Origin: Pratylenchus scribneri | Lineage: Eukaryota; Nematoda; Chromadorea; Rhabditida; Pratylenchidae | DNA: 64,000 bases | Reading direction: 5' to 3' | Assembly (NCBI GenBank): GCA_030063045.1 | Contig: JAQSEB010000035.1 | Location: forward strand, 62,001 to 126,000 | In this document: in pieces, positions 35,003 through 47,578 of the stretch | Position numbering within the stretch: the stretch's first letter is position 1 | Layout: each line of letters opens with the position of its first letter | Notes under the pieces: generated by a model | What the model saw: only the letters and a program-made list of their open reading frames with translations | What the model was told of the DNA's origin: nothing | Databases searched by the model: none | Program-made: the position numbers and the translations under genes

Positions 35003-38000
35003 TCAAAATTTGTCATGTTGATTTACGGCAAGTACAATTGGTGGCACAGCTGATGATGATGATTGCAACGATTTTTCTGCTTTTCTCCGTTGATATGTTG
35101 GCGAAAATGTGGAGATTTGGCAGAGCATTGCCGGAATGACCAGAAGACCGTGAACAAGGCCAATTGCAACAACCAACTATTGGTAAATCATTTTTAACGA
35201 TGAAATAAGATTCATGGGAATCAAAAGAACTCACACTCATTGTGACTGCAAAAACACGTGCCATATGCTGGAATTTTTGAATGAATAATTATTACAAAAA
35301 TGTGAATTTTTGGAAATTTTCATAAATAATTGAGTTTCCCAAAAAGAATATTTAAAATTACCAAATTGACGAAAAACAGGGAAGAAGTGCAAATCAGCGT
35401 TGAGAGACCAGCCTCGAGGACAGGAAATGCTATAGCTGAAAGACAATCCCTCAATCGTTCGTCAACGCCCATTCCATCCTGTGCACCAGTTTTGTAATAA
35501 TGATAAGCAATATGTGCCGGAATGTCGACGGAGAATCCTTAAACAAAATATATGGATGCCTGTCAATGCCAATAATGCCTGAGGGCCTATCATATTCATC
35601 TTACTGTACCCCCACTTTTTGGCCTAATCGCCCTGTCACTCGATCAATCAAATTTTGCCCCAATCTGCCGTTTAAATAAACCGGGATAGGTTCTACCGGG
35701 CGACATCGCTTGTAGATAATTTTAAGGGCTATCGATATTGATGATTTTGCCATCAAATTAAAGAATGACTTCTGGCTATCTAAAATTATAACATTTATTT
35801 GGTTTGGTTTATATTTGGAGGAATTGTGTTCAAAAAACCATGAAAAATTCTCAAATTTATAATAGTAGTTTATTTAATTGTTTTTTAAGTACAATTCTGC
35901 TAATTCTGAACTAAACCAAATACATTTTATATTAATCGATAGCCAAAAGTGAGCTCTTTCATTTTACATCAAAATCATAAATAACGATTTCGTCTTTAAC
36001 GAGCTACAAGCGCCGTCGCCCCAGTTGTAGCGTAACGTAATCATTCATATATAAATAAAGGCATAAATTGTTAGAATTTTACTAACTAAAATAATGGAAT
36101 TTAACATTGTTAATCTGAAACTTGCCTATGGACATGATGGCAGCACTCATAAAAATAGGATCCAATGCAGTTCCCATCAGCGATTGAAGACCGAAAACTC
36201 CTTTAATGGGGAATAATGGCAAAAAATGAAATAAAAAATGGAAAACCAATGCAAGTGGAAAAAATGGCAAAATTCGAAACAACCAATGAGCCGGCATTTG
36301 TCATGAAAAGTAGACAAACTAGGAACATACAAATCAATGTACAAAACGCAGATTGGAGTGTTTGAGGAATCTAATTATAGCAAATTAATTGAATTATTGA
36401 TTATCAAAAATTGAACCATTGTTGGGATTAAATCCAAAAACTTGGCCTCATCCTCGTAGACGGTGACTTCCAATTCGGGGAACTACAAAAAAATAGATCT
36501 ATGTAGAATTTTGAAGGACTCACTGAATCAGCGACCCGTCTCCATTGACCCAATAATTGTTCACGTTTTGACCATTCTTTTAGCTCAGCACCAAATGAAG
36601 CTGTGCTGAAGAAGAAACGGCTCAATTTTGGTTCCTCTCCTTCCATTTTGCTTCCATTTGTGCCCTTTTCCAGCTGGACGAAACCATTCCAGAATTGGAA
36701 TTCTGGCCATTCCAAAAATTCGGCCAACTCATTTTTGTGCCTTTTAATTGAGATAAATTGTACCAAAATTCATTCCCAATTATTTCACCTTTCATCCGCC
36801 GAAATGCCCTCAAATGTTGCCAAATCCAATGGGGCGGCCTCATCAGCGGATGCAGCGGCCACAAATTGTTCATAGTCACGAAGCCAAAATTTGGTTGCAA
36901 AACGTCCCACGGAAGAAGGCAAAGCCTCAAATTCCTCCACCAATGAATGAAGACGCCGCCGCTGGGCTGGGTCCGAAAAATTGCCGGGGCGGGCCACAAA
37001 AACAAGGCAAACAGCGTAAAATGGCATAATGAATTCATTTCGGAGCCGTAAAATTTGTTGAACTTCGGATGAATGCAAAAATAGCTGTTCCGGCTTCAAT
37101 TCCGCCCGAATTGTGAGAAGCCCATAGAATGAAGTGTACAAATAGGCAGCCAAAAGTGCTAACACACCCAAAGCCACCCAACAATTTGCCAATGCCCGAC
37201 AATAGAAGTGGAGTAATCTCAAATTAATTCAATTATTTTAATCATTCTTATATTAACCAACTTTGTGCACCATTTATGCACCGTACACCGGAATTTGCCT
37301 CCCACATTGTCATCTTGGCTACTTTGACTGCTAGCCCGACTCATTGAGGTGAATGAACCCCGAATGATGCCACTGTCCGCTTCAGAAGAAGATGAACCCG
37401 ATGAATGTAAATCGTCGATGGGTGAATCCAACGATGGTGATGGTGGCAAATTTGAATTTTGGCATTCTTTTGGAAGATCGGTAGAGGGCTTTTTCCTCTG
37501 TTGAAATTCATGGCAGCCGAAAATGGCCATTGCAGAGCCAAAAATTGTCCACTGATAAATGTACACAATTGTTATGGCCACAGCATTTCCAATGGAAAAA
37601 AGACGAATCTGAGAATGATATGGATTTGTGATAATAATTTTGGCACCTCAGGCGTTGGTGTGGCTGCCCCAATTGCAAATGCCAAAACATTGGTCAGAGT
37701 CTGTGAATGAATAAAACAAATTTCCATCAAATTTTAAACAGCAACCGTAATTGTTATTGATGCGCCGGTGTCCACCATCACTTCAGCCATTAATTTTTGA
37801 ACCAGCAAATTGGTTGGCACTTCTGCCTCCTTCTTTCCTTTTTGCCGTCCTTCTTCCATTCTAAGAATATCAAACAAAATAATCAAATTTACAAAGAAAT
37901 GAACTTTTGTCTTAGCCGTTGCCATGAATTCAGCATTAAATAAGCATCATCCACTCCAAGGGCCAAAACAAGGAATGGCGTAACACAAAGTAAGGAGCCA

Positions 38001-40002
38001 AAACGAAATCCCAGCCAAAACATTCCGCCCAATGCAGTGCCACAGGCCATGAATGGACAAGAACAGGCCACAATGGCCAAAAGAATCTAACAATGTTAAT
38101 ATATGATAGTATTTCACTTTCATGAGTCAACCTTATGAATGCCCATTTGGCCCATATAAAATGCGGCCGCACTCATTGTTATTGAGGAGAACGTGACCTG
38201 TGAATGAGGAGTCAGAATATAATTGAGGACAATGGTTAAAGAGGAATTCATAAAAAAATCAATGCAATGGAAAATCCATTATAAATGGGGAAAATGAATT
38301 TTTGGGCCAAAAAAATTGGAGCAAAAAATTTAAGCGGATTATTACTAAAATAAAAAGTGGCAAAATTTACCATGATGATAAAACCAATCAAAAGGAACGG
38401 CAGGAGACTGAGTCCGGCACGGACAACCTCATCGGTAAGCAAAGTTTCAGTTAAAACGAAAGCATTCACAAATGGACTGTTGAATTCACTGAAAAAAAAG
38501 AAATAATTAATAAATAAGCAATAATGTTGACTGACTGGCTAACAAATTTGACAATTTTACGCTGTAAAAATAATAAATGTATATGAATATGGATGTGAAT
38601 ATTGAATGGACCTGCCAATCTTGGATTTGTTGCTTTGAAACGCCCTGAGGCCGAACTGCTCGAAAATGAAGTCCAACTAGGCTGATGGCTCGAATATTGT
38701 TAGGAATTTGGGACTGAAAGGATTTTGAAAATAGTAGAGCTTAAACATGATTTATGGCCATAATAGTTTGGCTAATTTTAAATAATTAGGGTGTATGGAA
38801 AAGTCAATTCTTCTAAAAGGCTAATTTAAATAATAAATATTCAATCCAAAGATCCCAAAAAATTTCACGAAAATATTTGGAAAAGGTGCCCCTGCCTCGT
38901 ACATACCGATGCAGATTCAAAAATGACTGTATTTTGTTGATGATCAGTATTTGGTGAAAGAGTGCGTAATTCATTCACGGAAATGATCATCTCATCGAAT
39001 GAAGAAGATGTTCCATTTGATGATGAATGTCCTCCAATTGCAACTTTAACACCAAAAAAGTGTGGATCCATGTGAATTTGACGACCAAGGATGGTGGAAA
39101 TTGGATAGCCCAAGTCAATATGTTCAAGCGAAGAATTGCCAAAATTACGTTCCAACAAAAGACCGCTCTGAAAAGAAGTCAAAAAATATATTAATGGAAA
39201 AGAGTTGATTATCACATGGAAATGCCGAACAGGTTCATTGATTGTACAAAAATTCTCACAAAAGTCGATGAAAGACAAATTCCGATTCGCAACCGAATCC
39301 CACACTTTGAATTGTTCATTGATGATGTTCAGAAGCTGGAAATAGAAACAAAGTTGAATGGGCCAATTCCTATTAAATTGACTTGAACAGCTTCGCCAAG
39401 TTCATCAATATTCAGCATATTTCCCCCTTCATTTTTTGCTGTGAGCAACACAAAAAGGACAACAGGGTCTCCGCCCTTTTTTGAGAAAAATGCCTCATAG
39501 GCCTATGAATATAAATTTGGATAAGGAAAGTAAGAATTTTGGTCACTTCAATTTCTTGTCTGGCCCTTGCTCCATACGGTGTGAAATCGGCAACATCATT
39601 GCTGGAAAAATAAGAGAATTATAAAAAATATTTAAATTGTATTGAGAATTTGTCCAATTTTGGCATATTTCCTATTTAATCATCGGCCTATTTTTTATAT
39701 CCAACCTTAATGGAGTGAATGGAATCCGCAACGTGCAAAAGATGGTCAAAAGTGTACTGGATAAAATGAATAGCCAAGGATGATGAGCAATTGCCTATTA
39801 AGATTTGAATGTAAAATATTCCATTAAACTCTTTTAAATATTCGACCTTTCCCCAAACTCGAAAAAAGCAATTCAATGCGCGAACAAAATGAGTTTCATT
39901 CAAAAAATGTTCATCATCAATGTCATCATTCAGTCCATTTGATTGTTGTTTTTTACAATCATTAGAATCCATTGAACGACGCCAGAATCTTCTACCGAAC
40001 AT
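35003..40002 (-). CDS. Patched-related (PTR) membrane protein with sterol-sensing domain
   Basis: Twenty-two exons give 1034 residues: 40002-39847, 39794-39706, 39601-39547, 39502-39383, 39335-39216, 39167-38907, 38713-38612, 38561-38536, 38488-38371, 38197-38132, 38086-37905, 37860-37746, 37700-37647, 37608-37262, 37217-36789, 36740-36524, 36482-36417, 36370-36247, 36200-36126, 35537-35362, 35267-35235 and 35176-35003. Order: first membrane helix HHPWLFILSSTLLTIFCTLR, large extracellular loop with DFTPYGARARQE and the QIPNNIRAISL segment, sterol-sensing block (LLPFLLIGFIIM, TFSSITMSAAAFYMGQMGI, VTPFLVLALGVDDAYLML with the GVDD motif), a Ser-rich cytoplasmic loop, a second extracellular loop, and C-terminal helices with FMSAAIMSIGFSVDIPAHI. 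PTRs act in nematode cuticle formation, moulting and lipid transport. The exon before GFSVD ends at a GC donor (gcaagt at 36125). An extra 5' exon is possible, because the first exon stays open to an acceptor at 40063. Confidence 0.92.
35545..35700. repeat. Dispersed repeat family B, copy in a PTR intron
   Basis: The 589-bp intron 35538-36125 contains aatgcctgagggcctatcat, cttactgtacccccactttt and cgatcaatcaaattttgccc. The reverse complement of a very similar stretch lies at about 52,300-52,440 in an intron of the cysteine-rich gene. No coding capacity seen. Confidence 0.65.
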
Positions 40003-40387
40003 TTTTGTGGAGAAAAAAGGATTCACATGGACATTATAAAAAGATGGATTTGGATAATTCGTTCTGAAAGAGAAAAGAGTAAATAATGAACAATGTTTTG
40101 TCCTATAAAATATTCAATATAAAATTAAATTTTTTTATGGGAAATCCATTTCAAAGTTCGATGGATGCCTCATCCACCAGTCTTTTTGTTCCCATTGGTT
40201 GTTCCTTTTTGGCCTTAAGCTTTCCATTACCCTTCCATTCCACTCCATTTCCCCGTTAACTTCTTCATCAGAGGAATGCAGAGGATTGAAGCGAAGAAAA
40301 CCGGTCCAAAATGGATTGGACGAATCCAAAAAGTGAATCCCAGGAAGTTGGAAAAAGAAAGTGAAAACAGCAAAGTTAGAAATCTAA

Positions 40388-40546
40388 ATGAAAATAAATC
40401 AGCGAAAAAGGGAGGCCAAGGAATTGGCCAATCATGCGGAGAATCCTCTGCCTTTTCGCTATGATGAATACCGAGGAAATTGGGATGAAATGGATGGATT
40501 AATGTTCTGTCCCATTTGTGAACAACATGGGTATGGGTATAACTGA
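40388..40546 (+). CDS. Possible 52-residue protein with a CPIC motif
   Basis: A short plus-strand frame, M-KINQRKREAKELANHAE, then PLPFRYDEYRGNWDEMDG and LMFCPICEQHGYGYN before a stop. The composition is protein-like (charged helix, then a Cys-x-x-Cys end) and it lies between the PTR gene and satellite array 4. A stop lies just upstream in frame. The opposite strand is also open across this stretch (about 120 codons, hydrophobic), so the evidence is weak. I recognise no family; it could be a last exon. Confidence 0.3.
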   Translation: MKINQRKREAKELANHAENPLPFRYDEYRGNWDEMDGLMFCPICEQHGYGYN

Positions 40547-40655
40547 ATCCGTCAACATCAACAAACATCCAATCCATCTTCATCATGAATTATTATTAAT
40601 AAAAAGAAAACAATATATTTAACCAACAACCAACATTCAAAGAGGTCTAGAACAG

Positions 40656-41373
40656 ATGGAATTTTTAAAATCAGAACAGACGGAAATATTAAAATCAGAA
40701 CAGGCGGAATTATTAAAATCAGAACAGGCGGAATTATTAAAATCAGAACAGGCGGAATTATTAAAATCAGAAGAGGCGGAATTATTAAAATCAGAACAGG
40801 CGGAATTATTAAAATCAGAACAGGCGGAATTATTAAAATCAGAAGAGGCGGAATTATTAAAATCAGAACAGGCGGAATTATTAAAATCAGAACAGGCGGA
40901 ATTATTAAAATCAGAACAGGCGGAATTATTAAAATCAGAAGAGGCGGAATTATTAAAATCAGAACAGGCGGAATTATTAAAATCAGAAGAGGCGGAATTA
41001 TTAAAATCAGAACAGGCGGAATTATAGAAATCAGAACAGGCGGAATTATTATTGAAATCAGAACAGGCGGAATTATTATTGAAATCAGAACAGGCGGAAT
41101 TATTATTGAAATCAGAACAGGCGGAATTATTATTGAAATCAGAACAGGCGGAATTATTATTGAAATCAGAACAGGCGGAATTAGAGCAGGCGGAATTATT
41201 AAAAATCAGAACAGGCAAAATTATTAAAATCAGAACAGGCGGAATTATTAAAATCAGAACAGGCGGAATTATTAAAATCAGAACAGGCGGAATTATTAAA
41301 ATCAGAAGAGGCGGAATTATTAAAATCAGAACAGGCGGAATTATTAAAATCAGAACAGGCGGAATTATTAAAA
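40656..41373. repeat. 24-bp satellite array 4, with a 27-bp variant block
   Basis: Same orientation as array 1. About 15 standard units, including many aatcagaagaggcgg variants, are followed at 41,030-41,170 by five to six 27-bp units with an extra att (gcggaattattattgaaatc). Then comes a truncated junction (aattagagcaggcggaatt) and about seven standard units. The variant block plus junction recurs, inverted, in array 5. Confidence 0.96.
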
Positions 41374-43310
41374 TTATATAACAAAATAGAAATGGAAGGA
41401 CACTGAAAATGTAAACAAATCCTAGTATACTAAACGAGTATCTTACTATTTTTTGATTTTTATTTTCTAAATGTTTTTATTTGAATTATAAGTTCCATAT
41501 GGGGTCTCAAGAATAAAAATGGAGTAATTCTATGGAAAAAGGGAGAAAGGAAACTATTAAAAAATTGAGGAGGGGGTGGGATATGGTATAAAATGAAAAT
41601 AAATTAAATCAACGATGGGCGATAATCGTGGGACGTGGGCAAAGAATTTTATTCCAAAAGCGTGTTTTACTTGGATAAGAAGATTGGCAACAACAAAAGA
41701 TTTCCCTATATGCAGATCAACTAATAACAATATTAGCTCCTCCATAATATTTGGCTGTTCCTTATTGATTCCTATAGGCCCTGAGGCTGTCAATGAATGT
41801 AAAGCGCGCAGCAGAGATTGAATGAAGTTGAATAAATCCAATCGTCGAAGATAAAACGCAAAAAGTCAAAGCCCTACTGCTGATTGGCCGAATATATCCG
41901 CCGAGGATATATGGGGGAAAATTAAACCGAATTAATGAAAACAAACCAGTGTCCTCACATGACAAAATCCCCGAGGCTAACTAATATCTTCCTTTATGGC
42001 GGAAGAAAGGTATGCGGGGGATTTGGCTGAAAATGTCTTGTGGTTGGTTGCAAAGGGATTTCAACGACACAAAACACAACCAAAGCCAAAGTAGTCAAAA
42101 AGAAAAGCATCCACCGCACAAAGTTGGTGGCGCCGATGGTGAAAGTGGAAAGTCGCGCAGAGGAGAAAGGAGGGGAAAAGCCCACAAGGACAACGAAGAA
42201 AAGGCAAAACAAGGGTCCAATCCACCTCCATGAATTCGCGCATATCCAACAGCATGAAGAGGCTTTAGTGGGGGAAAGAGTGAATGTGAAAAAGTTGGTG
42301 GGGGGGGGGGGGTGGTTGGCCGGCTGCTTGGTTCGGCGATGGATGAATGAATGGGCTCAAAAGTCGCGCAGGGAAATTGTGCGCTGAATGGCTTTATCGT
42401 GAGGGAAACACCAAGGGGGATTTTGGTTGCGGGGATCGATGTGGAGGGAATTGTTGTGGATTTGTTTTAAGGGAAATTTCTATGCATTTTAATTGTTTTC
42501 TTTGTTGGAATTTACTTCAATAATTGCCTTTCTCTCATGAAGGATGGACTTCAAAATTTGGAAATATTTACAATGGCGAAAAATACATTTAAAATGTTAT
42601 TCTAGCGGTTTGAACTTTGAACGTTTGATGTAGACCTCAAACCATATACACAATCGATAGATCTCTTCGAAATGCATCGTTTGATAATGACTTGGCTAGG
42701 TTTAACCAATTAAGCTTTGAACCAAAAACAGAAAAACGGTTCAAACGGTTTAAGGCCCAGATTTTTGATTGACGAGATATATCGATTTGGGATAAGGTTT
42801 GTTGGGGGTCTAGGATAATCCACTGAACCGATAAAAGTATCTCAGTCAATAATTTTTTCACCATTTTCAATGCTTTTTTCGCAATATTAATAAATACTAT
42901 ACCCCTTCAAAATTTATGCTTTCACTTTCACTGATTTTGGGAATTTGGTGGTTTCATTTTCATTAACCAACAATTTCATTCATTTAATTACAAATGTTGA
43001 TTTAATTTTCTGTTTATTTCCGTATAAACTAAAATCTCATTCATTTGATTTTGATTCAATATGTAAATTTATGCAAAAAAAGTGATTATTAAATATGAAA
43101 GAATATTAATTGATGAGAAAAAAAAACAAAATTGAATGAGTGATTTTACAAAATGAATGAGGAGTAAATGAAAATATGATAATTGCGGTGGATGTACTAT
43201 AATTTTGATATTGAATTCTTCTTTTCCATGTCCAGAATGTAAAATTTGAATAATATTATATGAAAATTAGCAAATGAGGATAAATTTGTTGTGCTGCTAT
43301 CATCATCTAT
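41374..43310. other. Intergenic region with a family A copy
   Basis: No supported gene. About 42,000-42,440 is G+A-rich on the plus strand with a G run at 42,298-42,312. Its open frames overlap on both strands without family signatures. A family A element lies at 42.6-42.85 kb. Confidence 0.5.
42601..42850. mobile_element. Inverted-repeat element family A, copy 4
   Basis: Contains aatcgatagatctcttcga, gacttggctaggtttaacc, ggttcaaacggtttaag and ends ccactgaaccgataaaagt. The 5' end is decayed (gcggtttgaactttgaacg). Confidence 0.7.
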
Positions 43311-46300
43311 TTAGATCACCCGTTTCCTTTTCTTTCCGGTATCAACATTCGTAGTAGTATTTGTTTTGTTGTTCATTGATGGCAAATTCGATGCCAAAGC
43401 CAATCTAAAATTGAATTTATATTAATAAATTATTGAAAACATCCCCTAAAATTAGCAAAATCATTGATTTTCTCCCCTTCCTCCTCACCTCAATGTTTGA
43501 AGTGTGTTCATAACTGTGTCCATTTCCTTCTCCTCATCATCATTTTCCTCTTCTTCTTTCAAATATTTCATTGCCTTGCTGTTTTGGGCCATTCCTTGTA
43601 CTCGAGAGGGAGGAAGGAATTCGGCCAACCATTCGCGTTGTTGTTCTTCAGGACGTTCTGCCTTCTTTTTGCATTGATCTCCATTTTTCTCATTTTTAGT
43701 AATTTCCTCTTCCTCCTCCGTGTTTGGTTCAAAGAGACGCAGTTCAGCCAATTCTTCCGGCCCAAATTTCGCCAAACGAATTTTGCCTTTTGGTTTTGGA
43801 CAAATTTGAAGTGAATGTTCGGCCATTTTTTGGACATTTTTGGTGGAAAATTGACAATTTGAACATTTTAATGTTGGCTGAGATTGATCAGAATTTGAAT
43901 TGATGGCCAATGTGGAATTTGTGGTGATGATGGATTTGGGCCGACCAAATGGCCAACGGAGATTATTTGTTGGATTGCATTGGCCCAAAAATTGATGGAA
44001 GGCAAATGCCCGCTTGCAATTTGTAATGAATTCGCAATGTTCATTTGGGCAAATCCTAAAAAAATAATTGGATTAATAAATTTAACGGAAATATTAAAAA
44101 TGCCAAAAAGATTATTTAATGGTTTGACCTAAACTCAATCGATAGAATTCTTCGAGAACGAGATGCATCGTTTAATAATGATTGGGTTAGGTTTAACCGA
44201 TGTTAAATTAGTTTTGAACCAAAAACCATAAGAAGGTTTAAAAGGTTTACTATCAAAAACCGTAAGATGGTTTAAACGGTTTAAAAAACCCTTAATTTTT
44301 GATCAAAAATCATGCCAAATTATATACCAATCGATGCGTATTGATGAGATCTATTGATTTTTGATTGGATATAAGATTTGGTGGTCTAGGATAAACCATT
44401 GAACCACTATTATCTTTTCGCTATTTTCAATGATTTTTGGCCAAAGTAAATTCTCCCATAAATTTAATAAACCTTACAATGTTTCTTGACTGTGATGATC
44501 GCGCGGCGGGTCCTTCATCACCATTTTGCACTCCAAACATAGTCGACTGACAAATTCATGGCCAATTGCAATGCTTTTTCCCTTTTTGATGTCATTCAAT
44601 GCTAAATAAAATATAATTAAAGTGCACAAAAATATTTGAGTTTACCTTTGGTGGTTGGCAATTGAAATTTGCGGTCATCGGTTGGATTCGGAGGACGATG
44701 ATGGAAATTGAAATGTGTCCGGTGCAATTGAAAATCGGATTTGGCAAAACGGGTGACACATTGGTTACAAAACAGTGTTTTCTCTGAATAATTGGAGAAA
44801 AATATTTAAAATAAAATCATATTTTTTTCATTTAGTTTTGGATACTAAATTAATAGTAAAAATTTTTGAAAATTTTCGACCAAAAAAAAGAGGGGACCCT
44901 TCACCCTTCATTTTTGCAACATTTAGGTCGCAGGTTCGAACCCGCCAGAAGGCAAATATTTTTTCGGACTTGGAAAATACTTGTTATACATTTTTATATA
45001 CTATATACGCGGTAATTTTGGGTTTTAATATGTTCGTTCAAACAAAAAAAAGAAGTGCTATAGCCCCAATAATGAGTTGGTTACTTAGGTTCAGATAATG
45101 CAAATATTTCAACTTTTTCAAATTTGATAATTAAAATAAACAAAAATAATTTAAAATTTACCATTATCATGTTTTGATATATGTGCCATAAAATCGGGCA
45201 TCCTCACTCGGCTGCGTTTTCGTTCAACCGATGGAATGGAAAATGTGAATAGGCAAAATGGGCAAAGCACAACGAATGTTCCTTTGTGGGCCGAGCAAAA
45301 ATGTTCAATTAGAGCAATTCGATTGGATGTCCTTAAATTATAAATTAATTATCTATTTTTTAATTTTTATAAACCTGAATTGACATTTTTTGGCATTGAA
45401 TCGGCAGGAATACGGCATTTCCAGCGTGGCCTTCTCACCGCCCCTCCCATTTTGATAGACAATTCGATGTTCTTTGATATGGTCGGCAATGTCCTTTTTG
45501 GCAATTACACATTCACAAATATTGCAATTTAACAGTGAATTGCTTTGCAACAATCCATCACGTTTGTGCACCCGATGATAGTGGAGTTGAATTCGATGCG
45601 GATTTGGTTGGGTCAAAAGGCATTCCGGACAAGTGAGAAGTCGGCTAAAATCCGTGCGCTCTTCTTCCTCATCCACTTCATCCAATTCCTCGCTAATTTG
45701 TGCATTTGTGATATCTTCCACTGGCTCAGTCGGTTTCTGCTGTACAATATGAGCCCAAATGTGCCACATCAGCGAAATATTGTCTTTCAGGCATTTGCCA
45801 CAATTTTGATAAGAACACTAAAAGGTGGTTATTTTTAAATATTTATTCATTTAAATTATTTCTGAACCTCAAATTGGCCTAAAAAATCCTCCTCGGTCAC
45901 ATTGAAATGTGCGCCGCGCTTCTCCGAAGAAACAAGATAATTGTCGCAAAACCTTAAACGGATTAATGAATACTTGTGAATAGATTAATGTGAACTGACT
46001 TTAGAACTTCATTTACACTGTTGTTCGTGGTTTTGTTTTTTCGAATATTTTGTTGGTGGTTCCTGTTGGAATTTGAAGTTGAAGGGCCAACTTCGCCAGC
46101 AACAGGAATGGAATAAGTGGCAAGAATTTGCTCAATTTTCCTTTTTTTGGCCTCCTCACTGATCTAAATTGGAGGAAGTGGATTTGAATTTTAAAATTTA
46201 ATTGTCAATAATAATAATTAATTAATTTTGACTTGTCTGATTTAAAATCTATTATTTATAAATATTCAGTGATCAAGGATCATTGATCAATTTGGAACAT

Positions 46301-46733
46301 TTTGGATTATATTTATTTTAAGATGATTTGGTAAAAAATACCTTTTCTTGTTCATGAATATTTGCAACAATCATTTGTGGATGTGGGCGTTTTTTCATCA
46401 AACCATTCTGAATTTTACAAATTGAGTTAGGAGTTCATTTACAATCAATCACCGTGCGATGAGGTAGAGGTAGTGCCAATTCTGGATTTTGCATTTCATT
46501 TTTATATTGATTAATGTGATTGTTTGGAATATTCGATCCATTGAAGCCGTCCGCAACCTTTTTCTTAAAACATTTTGTTTATTAATCTTCTTTGAAGTTT
46601 TTGAAACCTTTGCATTTCCGAGGATTTTCTGCAAATCAATTGGAATTTCTTTAGTCACAGAAACCGAAATTGTCTGCTGGCCATCATTTTCCCCTTCATC
46701 GCTATCAATTTGAATAATGTCTTCAGCAGGCAT
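43311..46733 (-). CDS. C2H2-type multi-zinc-finger protein (5' end unresolved)
   Basis: Nine exons link in frame: 46407-46342, 46163-46000, 45952-45868, 45817-45375, 45331-45162, 44783-44646, 44601-44478, 44055-43489 and 43404-43311 (616 residues). Upstream, 46733 to about 46,450 is an open exon starting MPAEDIIQIDSDEGE with coding-like acidic sequence, but I found no donor in the phase needed to join it. Cys-Cys/His-His fingers include CSYQNCGKCLKD...H, CPECLLTQPNPHRIQLHYHRVH, CNICECVIAKKDIADHIKEH, CPFCLFTFS...H, CNQCVTRFAKSDFQLHRTH, CPNEHCEFITNC and CSNCQFSTKNVQKMAEH. It ends in a basic nuclear-signal-like GKKRKRVI. Probably a nuclear DNA- or RNA-binding protein; I do not recognise a named orthologue. 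One intron carries a family A element. Confidence 0.75.
44103..44425. mobile_element. Inverted-repeat element family A, copy 5 (zinc-finger intron)
   Basis: Begins ccaaaaagattatttaatgg, contains actcaatcgatagaattc and ggtttaaacggtttaa, and ends aaccattgaaccactattat. It lies inside the intron 44056-44477. Confidence 0.8.
44926..44958 (+). pseudogene. tRNA 3'-half-like fragment
   Basis: aggtcgcaggttcgaaccc followed by gccagaaggca resembles the variable loop, T arm and 3' acceptor of the tRNA-Thr at 12.9 kb. The 5' half is missing. It lies in the intron 44784-45161 of the zinc-finger gene. Confidence 0.4.
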
Positions 46734-47578
46734 TAAATGATTTTGTATTTCGAAATTGACAAAAAAACTAAAAAGTTTGATGTTTATAGAAAAATAAGAA
46801 AGCATAATTATTGATTGATCGTTCGTTCGTTTTTTTCTTATATAAATTTCTCCGAAAAAGGTAGATATAGATGGGACGGACGGCACCGAGACGAAGCCCT
46901 CCTACCCAGTACGCAGTAGGCAGCACCCACTACCTAATAAAGAAAATTTGTTTGTCGATCGTTATCGATCGATTGTTGATTAATCAACAAAACGCCAATC
47001 AAAAATTTAAATTCTAAAAATGATTCCATTACCATATACCAAATCAATCAATCAATAAAAAACGTGTCAAACTTTTTTCAAATCCAGAAATATTTACATA
47101 GAACCGATTTTTTTTTGACCTATAAGGGGATATCTTCGAAGCATCGCTGCAAACAGCAGAGACATATTCATTCATAAGAACAAACAATTACCAATTTCCC
47201 TTTACATTGCTTATCTATCCTCCAGTCATCATCATCATTGTTGAATGGCCAAGAAGAGGTACTAACAATGGATAGGATAAGGGGACACTCGAGATTTGCT
47301 GGGGCTCTAGCCGAGGGATTGGCCTAGAAAAGGCCGCGGCTGGCAGCAGCCATTTGTGTCCTCCAAATCGAAGAAGAGCCCTGCGCACTGCTGCGACTTT
47401 TCCCAGTCAAGAAGCCGATAATAAATCCTAATCGAATCATTCACACAAAGAATTCCACTGAATATGAATTGGAATGAATCATTTTGGCATCTGAAAATGG
47501 CCATATTGCCTGATTGTGAGTGACCTCCTGTGCTGGATGCTCCAGCTTCGCCCATGGGCTTGATCAGTAGCAACGAAA
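46734..47578. other. Divergent intergenic region
   Basis: Lies between the zinc-finger gene (minus) and the cysteine-rich gene (plus). Palindromic cgatcgttatcgatcgattg near 46,955 stands out; otherwise nothing is recognised. Confidence 0.45.

Noticed and set aside
40227..40586. 119-codon minus-strand hydrophobic frame upstream of the PTR gene
   Set aside because: Cannot be joined to the PTR first exon by a clear donor/acceptor and shows no PTR N-terminal features.
44926..44958. Functional tRNA
   Set aside because: Only the 3' half is present, inside an intron.
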